This document shows positions 30,033-35,564 of a DNA stretch of 35,564 nucleotides, piece by piece. The notes below the pieces were generated by a model that was not told the DNA's origin, made no database searches, and saw only the letters and a list, made by a program, of their open reading frames with translations. The stretch is taken from NCBI GenBank assembly GCA_046724655.1, contig JBKOWY010000179.1, positions 1 through 35,564 of the forward strand, in the 5' to 3' direction. Source of the stretch: JALZAA01 sp046724655. GTDB taxonomy: Bacteria; Actinomycetota; Acidimicrobiia; IMCC26256; JACDBD01. The first letter of the stretch is position 1; each line of letters begins with the position of its first letter. Made by a program: the position numbers and the translations under genes.

Positions 30033-31658
30033 ATGCCGTATGTCCCGGAGCGCTTCACCGAGCAGGAGCAGGCGGTGCTGCGCCCGTACTTCACGAACCT
30101 GGACGGGCCTGTATTCGCCCTCGTGAACCTGCCCGAGGTCGTCAAGGGCGCCCTCTTCGCCCGGTACTCCCGGTCACCGAAGAGCCTGCGTCGCCTGTTC
30201 CTCGACGAGTTCGTCGGGGACCTCGACCTGACCGGCGACCTCACCGTCGACGCCACAATCGGGTTGCGCCGAGCCGAGGAGCTGTACGACCGGGTGTTCC
30301 TCGAGTACGGCGACGACTCCGTCGCGCAACTCGGGGGAGTGCATCTCGCCTGCGAGCAGGCGTCCAACCTGCTGACAAAAGTGCTCGAGTGGGGCCGGCT
30401 GATGGCATACCTCGAGCAGTCGACCCGGTACATCCCGTACGACACGCGCCTCGGCGGACGCTACCGGTACTGGCGCGACCCGGAGATCGGGCGCTCGTCG
30501 CTGGGCGCGCGTTACATCGGGGACCTGGACGCCCTCTTCGACGCCTACACGCAGATGCTGCCCGAGCTCATGGAATGGGCGCGGGCCCGCTATTCGAAGG
30601 AGTCCGACGACTCTGACTTCGTGTACAAGCAGACGATCAAAGCCAAGGCGTGCGACGCGGCGCGAGGCATCTTGCCGGCGGCGACGCTCTCGAACGTGGG
30701 CATCTACGGGACCGGGCAGGCGTTCGAAGGCCTGTTGCTCCGAATGCGGGCGCACCCGCTCCCGGAGGCGCGGCAGTACGGGGCGATGATGCTGCCCGAG
30801 TTACGCAAGGTGATTCCTTCGTTCCTGACGCGGGTTGATCGGCCCGAGCGCGGCGTCGCGTGGTCGGAGTACTTCGACGAGACGCGCCGCGCGACGGCGG
30901 GGGTCGTCAGAAGTGTCTTCGACGGCGAGGAACCGGAGCCGCGACCGGCGGTCATGCTCACCGACTACGACCCCGAGGGCGAGGACAAGCTGCTCGCGGC
31001 CGTCTGCTATCCGTACACGAACCTGCCCGAGGACCAGGTCCTGGCGCGGGTCCGGCGCTTGTCGGCGGACGAGCGGGTCGCGCTCCTGCGCGCCTACGTC
31101 GGCGAACGGGGCAACCGCCGCCACCGACCCGGCCGGGCCTTCGAGCGCACCGGCTACCGCTTCGACGTCCTCTGCGACTACGGCGCGTTTCGCGATCTTC
31201 AGCGGCACCGCATGCTGACCATCGAGTGGCAGCCGCTCTCGCCGATCCACGGCTACGACGTCCCCGAAGCCGTCGTGGAGGCCGGGCTCGCCACGGGTTT
31301 CGACGAGGCCATGGCCCGCTCGGCGTCCCTCTATGACGCCCTCGTACCGAGATTCCCGGAGCAGGCGCCGTATGGGGTGTCGCTTGCATACCGCGTGCGC
31401 TTCGTGATGCAGATGAATGCTCGTGAAGCGATGCACATGCTGGAGCTGCGGACCTCACCCCAGGGTCATCCGACATACCGGCGGGTTTGTCAGGAGATGC
31501 ACCGGCTGATCGCGGAGGAGGCAGGTCACCGCGGGGTCGCCGAAGCCATGCGCCATGTCGATCACACGACGTACGAGCTCGAGCGCTTGGCCGCTGAGCG
31601 CGCGGCCGAGTATCGCCGCACCACGCCGCGCCCGGAAAAAAAGTCGGCGCCGCGCTGA
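30033..31658 (+). CDS. Double-length ThyX-like (FAD-dependent thymidylate synthase family) protein
   Basis: A 541-residue protein, about twice the usual ThyX length, with two ThyX-like halves. The N-half has LEYGDDSVAQLGGVHLACEQ and LEWGRLMAYLEQSTRY, where Glu128-Gln129-Ser130-Thr131-Arg132-Tyr133 matches the end of the ThyX signature but RHR is reduced to a single Arg122. The C-half has FRDLQRHRMLTIEWQPLSP with Arg391-His392-Arg393 but no ExSxRY, and AREAMHMLELRTSPQGHPTY near its end. Canonical ThyX methylates dUMP with FAD; whether this protein does is open. ATG 30033 is chosen because the family-like sequence begins at YVPERF. It appears to be monocistronic. Confidence 0.8.
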   Translation: MPYVPERFTEQEQAVLRPYFTNLDGPVFALVNLPEVVKGALFARYSRSPKSLRRLFLDEFVGDLDLTGDLTVDATIGLRRAEELYDRVFLEYGDDSVAQLGGVHLACEQASNLLTKVLEWGRLMAYLEQSTRYIPYDTRLGGRYRYWRDPEIGRSSLGARYIGDLDALFDAYTQMLPELMEWARARYSKESDDSDFVYKQTIKAKACDAARGILPAATLSNVGIYGTGQAFEGLLLRMRAHPLPEARQYGAMMLPELRKVIPSFLTRVDRPERGVAWSEYFDETRRATAGVVRSVFDGEEPEPRPAVMLTDYDPEGEDKLLAAVCYPYTNLPEDQVLARVRRLSADERVALLRAYVGERGNRRHRPGRAFERTGYRFDVLCDYGAFRDLQRHRMLTIEWQPLSPIHGYDVPEAVVEAGLATGFDEAMARSASLYDALVPRFPEQAPYGVSLAYRVRFVMQMNAREAMHMLELRTSPQGHPTYRRVCQEMHRLIAEEAGHRGVAEAMRHVDHTTYELERLAAERAAEYRRTTPRPEKKSAPR

Positions 31659-31926
31659 GCAGCATCGACGCGCGACAGCGCTGGTCACAAGACCGGCGCC
31701 GAAGTGAACAGCTCTTGACAGGAGCCCTAATTCTCGGGCGTACTACTTCTCGCCCCTGTGCCGTGAAGCCGGTCGTGGGTCTTCCGGTGTCGATGCCGCG
31801 GAGCTCGTTCGGAAGGGACGGAGAGGGGTGTAGGGGGTTCAGGAGGCCAAGTAGAGAACGCTGGAATAACCCCGCCGCCCGAGCGGCGCGGGCCAAACAG
31901 TGGCCCCAACGGTCTCCTGGACCCCT

Positions 31927-31953
31927 CCGTCAACCGGCCCCCCGAATTGACGG
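31927..31953 (+). ncRNA. Possible 6C-like small-RNA hairpin
   Basis: CCGTCAA (31927-31933) pairs perfectly with TTGACGG (31947-31953) around a 13-nt loop containing six consecutive C (31938-31943). Actinobacterial 6C RNAs have two hairpins whose loops contain about six C; only one such hairpin is seen here, so the assignment is tentative. It lies in a long gap with a TTGACA element about 200 bp upstream. Confidence 0.3.
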
Positions 31954-32024
31954 TTTGGTGACGCCCGAGCGGGGGAATGTGCGACCGGGGCGCTTCGTTG
32001 ACCAGCACCTCAGGGGCGCGGCGT

Positions 32025-32030
32025 TATACT
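32025..32030 (+). promoter_or_regulatory. TATACT -10 element of the DUF4193 gene
   Basis: TATACT is the closest match to the -10 consensus in the window. TTGACC lies upstream (31998-32003), but with a 21-bp spacer, longer than optimal. Transcription from about 32037 would leave an 84-nt leader before ATG 32121. Confidence 0.5.
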
Positions 32031-32120
32031 CCGCGGCCCCACAGCCCCGGGAACCCGCCCCCATAGCGAGGCGCAGCGGGCTCCATCCCGGCGGGCTGGC
32101 GCCTCGCGGAGCAGACACCC

Positions 32121-32624
32121 ATGAAAGACGACGACTTCGATGAGGAGGCAGAGCCCGAACTCGACGAGGAGTCCCTCGACGAGGAGGACCTCGAAGCCGA
32201 CGAGCTCGACGAGGACGAGGAGCTCGACGGCGACCTCGCACTCGAAGAGGAAGACGAAGAAGATGATGACGACGAGGACCTCGAGGCGACCGAGGTCGTC
32301 GTAGCCGAACCGGCGGCCGCGAAGACGAAGGCCGCGACCGGTGAGGAGGACGAGGACGTCCTCGACCTCGATGAGGAGCTGCACCCCGACGACGTGGAAG
32401 AGCCGTTGGACGTGCTGCTCCAGGAACGCACGGCCGCGGCCACGCTCGAGGACGAGGAAGAAGAAGCTGAAGAAGAAGAGCCGGACACCGACGAGCGTGG
32501 CGAAGGCCCGACGAGGATCATGCCCCGACGTCCCGGCGAGTTCCTCTGTGCCTCCTGCTTCCTCGTGTTGCCACGGAGCCAGCTGGCCGACGCCAAGCGG
32601 ATGCTCTGTCGCGACTGCGCGTGA
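32121..32624 (+). CDS. DUF4193-type acidic protein with C-terminal zinc ribbon
   Basis: A 167-residue protein. The first 130 residues are dominated by Asp and Glu and are surely disordered. The C-terminal part has PRRPGEFLCASCFLVLPRSQ and ADAKRMLCRDCA, a CxxC...CxxC zinc site typical of the actinobacterial DUF4193 family. The family is usually around 100 residues as I recall, so the acidic region is extended here. The acidic tract could mimic nucleic acid or contact RNA polymerase, but that is speculation. ATG 32121 is the first Met in frame; the preceding GGAG is 11 nt away. Confidence 0.85.
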   Translation: MKDDDFDEEAEPELDEESLDEEDLEADELDEDEELDGDLALEEEDEEDDDDEDLEATEVVVAEPAAAKTKAATGEEDEDVLDLDEELHPDDVEEPLDVLLQERTAAATLEDEEEEAEEEEPDTDERGEGPTRIMPRRPGEFLCASCFLVLPRSQLADAKRMLCRDCA

Positions 32625-32631
32625 TTCCGCC

Positions 32632-32637
32632 TATCGT
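32632..32637 (+). promoter_or_regulatory. Weak -10-like element (TATCGT) before lnt
   Basis: TATCGT in the 53-bp gap between DUF4193 and GTG 32678 predicts a leader of about 35 nt. No -35 was recognised, so it is weak evidence. Confidence 0.28.
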
Positions 32638-32677
32638 CTGACGCCACGGCGAGGGTAGGGCATGCGAGCATGACGCC

Positions 32678-34264
32678 GTGATCGGAGCGATTCGAAGACT
32701 CTTCGGCGCCGTCGTCAGGCTCTTGCGCGATCCGGCGGCGCGGCTGCGGCTCGGCGCGGCCGTGGCGTCCGGGATCCTGCTGGCGCTCGCGTTCCCTGCA
32801 ATCGATCTGGGCCCGCTGGCGCTCGTGGCGCTGGTGCCTCTCCTGTGGGCGTGGCGAGGCGCGACGCCGGGACGCGCCGCGCTGTACGGGTTCGTGTTCG
32901 GCTGCGTGTTCTTCTCGATCGTCATGTACTGGCTCTGGTACTTCGGGCTCATCGCGATCGTGCCGCTCGTCGCAGGATGCGCGGCATACACGGCCGTGAG
33001 TGGATGGCTGGTCGGGTACCTGACGCGCGCCGGCTTCACCTCGCCGTGGCTCATCGGCGCGGCATGGGTGCTACCCGAGGCCCTCCGGGGCCGCTGGCCG
33101 TTCGGAGGGTTGCCGTGGGGAGACCTCGGCGTCACGCTGCACGACTTTCCACCCGCCCGCGCCCTGGCGAGCTGGGGCGGGGTCGCGCTCGTCTCGTTTC
33201 TGATCGTGGTGGTCAACGCGTATCTCGTCGAATTCGTGCTCGCAGCTCGGGCGCACGCGTCGCGCGCGTTCGCCGTCGCGGCCGTCGGGGCTTTGGGGGT
33301 CGTGGTCATCGTCGCGATCGCGGACGTGGCCCGCTTCGAGCCCCGCCGCACGGGGGAATTGCGCGTTGCCATGCTGCAAGGCAACGATCAGAATCGGGAG
33401 CTCACGCAGGCTGAGAAGAACCGGGGCTTGCTCATCGGGAAGCACATGGCGCTGGCGTCGCGCCTCCGCGGCCCCTTCGACGTCATCGTGTTCCCGGAGT
33501 CCGCGCTCGACCAGTTCAACCCCGAAGGCAACCGCGCGCTACGGAACCAGCTGGTCGCCGTGGGAGCCGCGCACGGAGCCGACGTGCTCGCCAACGCTCC
33601 GGTCCCCGCGCCCGACGGGCGCGACTTCAACACCAACCTCCTGTACGCGCCGGATGGGCGCCTGGTGGGGTCGTACGCCAAGCAGCACCTCGTGCCGTTC
33701 GGGGAGTACGTGCCGCTCCGGTCGTTGATCGACTGGACGGGGATCGTCGACCGGATCCCCAACGACTACTCACCGGGGGACAAGCGCACGATGTTCCAGG
33801 TGAAGGGGCACCGACTCGCCACGGTGATCTGCTTCGAGTCGGCGTTCGGCCCGCTGGTGCGCGACTTCGTCGGCGACGGAGCCGAGGTGGTCGTCGTGAG
33901 CACGAACAACCGCTCGTACCGGCGGTCAGGGAACAGCGCTCAACACATTGCGCACACGCAGATGCGCGCCGCCGAGACCGGTCGGCCGTTCCTCCAGGCG
34001 TCGATCTCGGGAATTACGGCCGCGGTCGACGCCGACGGCGACGTCCGCGACAAGACGCATCTGTTCCGCAACACGATCGTCACCGAGACCGTCATCACCG
34101 CGACCGGCGAGACACCGTACGTGCGCTTCGGCGACTGGGTCGTCGCGGCGAGCGCGGTGCTGCTCCTCGGGGCGGCATTGCGGGCACGGCTGCGTCGGCG
34201 CCCGTCAGCGTTCCCTAGACTCGCCAAGACGGAAGCGAAGGAACCAGTCGGGAGGATGTCGTGA
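32678..34264 (+). CDS. lnt: Apolipoprotein N-acyltransferase
   Basis: A 528-residue membrane enzyme that adds the third acyl chain to lipoproteins. About six N-terminal membrane helices (residues 25-210, with GILLALAFPAIDLGPLALVA and YWLWYFGLIAIVPLVAG) precede a nitrilase-like domain with the catalytic triad Glu274 (FPESAL), Lys335 (YAKQHLVPFGEYVPLR) and Cys385 (CFESAF). A last helix lies near 490. GTG 32678 begins the family's first helix. The possible lipoprotein DacB at 6771 could be a substrate. The stop overlaps the next gene's GTG. Confidence 0.93.
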   Translation: MIGAIRRLFGAVVRLLRDPAARLRLGAAVASGILLALAFPAIDLGPLALVALVPLLWAWRGATPGRAALYGFVFGCVFFSIVMYWLWYFGLIAIVPLVAGCAAYTAVSGWLVGYLTRAGFTSPWLIGAAWVLPEALRGRWPFGGLPWGDLGVTLHDFPPARALASWGGVALVSFLIVVVNAYLVEFVLAARAHASRAFAVAAVGALGVVVIVAIADVARFEPRRTGELRVAMLQGNDQNRELTQAEKNRGLLIGKHMALASRLRGPFDVIVFPESALDQFNPEGNRALRNQLVAVGAAHGADVLANAPVPAPDGRDFNTNLLYAPDGRLVGSYAKQHLVPFGEYVPLRSLIDWTGIVDRIPNDYSPGDKRTMFQVKGHRLATVICFESAFGPLVRDFVGDGAEVVVVSTNNRSYRRSGNSAQHIAHTQMRAAETGRPFLQASISGITAAVDADGDVRDKTHLFRNTIVTETVITATGETPYVRFGDWVVAASAVLLLGAALRARLRRRPSAFPRLAKTEAKEPVGRMS

Positions 34265-34836
34265 GCAACGACGGTCACAAGGCGGCCGAGCGAGCGCTCG
34301 AGGTCCTCGTGTACGCGCCCGTCGGGTTGGCGATGTACTTGCGTGACACAGTGCCCACGTTCCTCAACCTGTTCGTGTCACGGGGCCGCTCCGAGATCGG
34401 CCAGCGGAAGCACCAGGCGGAGGGACAGGTGTCACAGGCGAAGGCCCTCGGCGAGTACGCCATCGGCTTTGGCGCGCCGAAGGTGCGTGACCGGGTCGAG
34501 AAGGGCATCGCCGTCGCGCTCAAAGGCGCCGAGGCCGTGCTCGGCGGGGTGGGGGAGGGCGGCAACGCAATCCCGGGGCCGGCGGCGTCTCCGACGACCC
34601 AGCCGAGCGAGCCGCCGGTCCCGTCTCCCGGCAAGCAGACCGGCAGGGACGAGGGCGGCGCGAAGCCGTCGGTGACGACGCTCGGGATCCCGGATTACGA
34701 CGAGCTGTCGGCATCCCAGGTCGTCGAGCGGCTCGAGGGTCTTCAGCCGTCCGAGCTCGAAGCCGTACGCGACTACGAGGAAGCGCACCGAGCGCGTCGC
34801 ACGATCTTGTTCAAGATCGAGCAGCTCAACAGCTGA
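34261..34836 (+). CDS. Helical protein, possibly lipid- or membrane-associated, unknown function
   Basis: A 191-residue protein not firmly recognised. The N-terminus (HKAAERALEVLVYAPVGLAM, YLRDTVPTFLNLFVSRGRSE) is amphipathic with a weakly hydrophobic stretch, followed by a helical region (KHQAEGQVSQAKALGEYA), a Pro/Ser linker, and a C-terminal LGIPDYDELSASQVVERLEG ... EEAHRARRTILFKIEQL module. That last module resembles a short segment found in several actinobacterial membrane or lipid-droplet-associated proteins. GTG 34261 follows GGAGG (34251-34255) and overlaps the lnt stop. Confidence 0.68.
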   Translation: MSNDGHKAAERALEVLVYAPVGLAMYLRDTVPTFLNLFVSRGRSEIGQRKHQAEGQVSQAKALGEYAIGFGAPKVRDRVEKGIAVALKGAEAVLGGVGEGGNAIPGPAASPTTQPSEPPVPSPGKQTGRDEGGAKPSVTTLGIPDYDELSASQVVERLEGLQPSELEAVRDYEEAHRARRTILFKIEQLNS

Positions 34837-34844
34837 GCGCGCGC

Positions 34845-35333
34845 GTGGAGGGCAGCCGTCCTGCCACCGTCGACGATCTGTCACGGATCGTCGAGCTCGC
34901 CCGGCTCTTGCGCCACGAGCTCGTCCCGATGAAGGGCGGGGTCCTGTGGTCGAATCGCGAGGCGCCGGGCGAGCCACTCGAAGACGAGTACGCCACGCTT
35001 CTCGATCGGGACGACGCGTTCATTGTCGTCGGTACCGTCGACGAGACCGTCGTCGGCTTCGGCGTGGTGACACTGGAACGGCTCCGGACCGGAGAGACGC
35101 TAGGAATCATGACGGACCTGTTCGTCGAGCCTGACGCCCGCGCCGTCGGCGTGGGGGAGTCGATGGCCGACGAGCTCGTGGCGTTCTGCGACGCGCACGG
35201 TTGCATTGGTATCGACACCCTCGCGTTGCCGGGGCATCGAGCGGCCAAGAACTTCTTCGAGGAGTCAGGCTTCACCGCGCGCGCGATCGTGATGCACCGG
35301 ATGCTCGATCGGCGAGGCGGCGACGCGGGTTGA
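34845..35333 (+). CDS. GNAT family N-acetyltransferase
   Basis: A 162-residue GNAT protein. RPATVDDLSRIVELARLLRH is the usual first strand-helix unit; FIVVGTVDETVVGFGVVTL leads to the acetyl-CoA motif A in LFVEPDARAVGVGESMADEL, whose AVGVGE replaces the common QxxGxG/A. GCIGIDTLALPGHRAAKNFF and EESGFTARAIVMHR give motif B. The acceptor is unknown. GTG 34845 is 8 nt after the preceding stop. The stop overlaps the Nudix TTG. Confidence 0.85.
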   Translation: MEGSRPATVDDLSRIVELARLLRHELVPMKGGVLWSNREAPGEPLEDEYATLLDRDDAFIVVGTVDETVVGFGVVTLERLRTGETLGIMTDLFVEPDARAVGVGESMADELVAFCDAHGCIGIDTLALPGHRAAKNFFEESGFTARAIVMHRMLDRRGGDAG

Positions 35334-35564
35334 CCGACCAGCTCGAGGTCGCCGTCGGTGCGGTGGTGCTGCGTGACGGCGAGCTCCTCCTGGTACGCCG
35401 TGGCCATGGCCCTGCCGCAGGCGACTGGTCACTCCCCGGCGGCCGCGTTCGCTTCGGTGAGGGGCTGCGCGAAGCAACGGTCCGCGAGACACGCGAGGAG
35501 ACCGGCATCGACGTGCTCGTCGAACGGTTCCTCGGCTGGGTTGAGCGCATCGGCGACGAGCCGG
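35330..35564 (+). CDS. Nudix hydrolase, C-terminus cut by window edge
   Basis: The frame opens at TTG 35330, overlapping the acetyltransferase stop (TTGA), and runs 78 codons to the window end with no stop. VAVGAVVLRDGELLLVRRG is the first beta strand pair and DWSLPGGRVRFGEG plus REATVRETREETGI form a complete Nudix box with the metal-binding Glu residues. Such enzymes cleave nucleoside diphosphates linked to another moiety; the substrate is not predictable. The remainder lies outside the window. Confidence 0.9.
   Translation, partial: MTDQLEVAVGAVVLRDGELLLVRRGHGPAAGDWSLPGGRVRFGEGLREATVRETREETGIDVLVERFLGWVERIGDEP

Larger units (their letters stand above)
31659..32120. other. 462-bp intergenic region without a supported protein gene
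   Basis: Between the ThyX-like gene and the DUF4193 gene. It holds a TTGACA at 31715-31720 with only poorly spaced -10 candidates (TACTAC at 31741), small GC hairpins (GCCGC-CCGA-GCGGC near 31880), the C-rich-loop hairpin at 31927-31953 and the TATACT element at 32025-32030. Base composition is less GC-biased than the coding regions. No ORF with family resemblance was found on either strand. The length and structure would suit a small RNA. Confidence 0.5.

Noticed and set aside
31947..31952. TTGACG as a -35 promoter element
   Set aside because: No -10-like hexamer lies 16-19 bp downstream, and these bases form the closing stem of the C-rich-loop hairpin.
31659..32120. A tRNA or other classical RNA gene in the longest gap
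   Set aside because: I found no cloverleaf, no T-loop GGTTCGAATCC-like sequence and no CCA end on either strand by eye.

Overview
This window is chromosomal DNA from a high-GC actinobacterium. It has many GTG and TTG starts, 4-bp GTGA/ATGA/TTGA stop-start overlaps between neighbouring genes, and a complete Pup-proteasome locus. The gene order trmI - marP - arc/mpa - dop - pup - prcB - prcA - pafA - pafB - pafC - tatA - tatC - helY is an extended actinobacterial backbone like that around the mycobacterial proteasome genes. Placement in Acidimicrobiia or a related uncultured lineage is an inference from gene content and was not tested. I see no phage, insertion sequence, CRISPR array, rRNA or tRNA gene.

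Region 1 (1-3035, minus strand): an amino-sugar cluster of a GH84-type beta-N-acetylglucosaminidase-like protein, a family 2 glycosyltransferase, and N-acetylglucosamine-6-phosphate deacetylase (nagA, cut by the window edge). It is divergent, across a 36-bp gap with a palindromic two-way promoter, from Region 2 (3072-8195): an AMP-forming acyl-CoA synthetase, both subunits of an ADP-forming acyl-CoA synthetase, and a PBP4-type D-Ala-D-Ala carboxypeptidase, all chained by 4-bp overlaps.

Region 3 (8256-9075): three small membrane or membrane-associated proteins (holin-X type and two unknowns). Region 4 (9100-12200): a TtuB-like sulfur carrier, a TtuA-like tRNA 2-thiolation enzyme, the TrmI tRNA m1A58 methyltransferase and a MarP-like membrane serine protease. 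Together the first three look like a tRNA T-loop modification operon. The TtuB-like protein ends Gly-Gly-Ala-Thr rather than Gly-Gly.

Region 5 (12251-23682): a small membrane ORF, a ferredoxin (minus), then the Pup-proteasome system: ARC/Mpa ATPase, Dop, Pup, a split endonuclease VII-like gene, a small ORF, PrcB, PrcA, a DUF2007-like protein (minus), PafA, a DUF3866 protein, and the WYL regulators PafB and PafC. Dop deamidates Pup, PafA ligates it to substrates, ARC unfolds pupylated proteins into the PrcAB chamber, and PafBC is a DNA-damage-responsive activator.

Region 6 (23724-29816): signal peptidase I, a convergent glycerophosphodiesterase, TatA, TatC, a small membrane protein, a HelY-like SF2 helicase, and a lone lipid-kinase C-terminal domain. 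Region 7 (30033-35564): a double-length ThyX-like protein, a 462-bp gap with a C-rich-loop hairpin, a DUF4193-type acidic zinc-ribbon protein, apolipoprotein N-acyltransferase, a helical unknown, a GNAT acetyltransferase and a truncated Nudix hydrolase.

The most unusual points are the TtuB/TtuA/TrmI operon with its GGAT tail, the in-frame TAA in the endonuclease VII gene (which also makes a perfect Shine-Dalgarno sequence), the ThyX signature divided between two halves of one protein, a 49-bp hairpin repeat shared by two sites in the proteasome region, and a recurrent TAGGCT-type -10 element placed 6 nt before several start codons (leaderless mRNAs).
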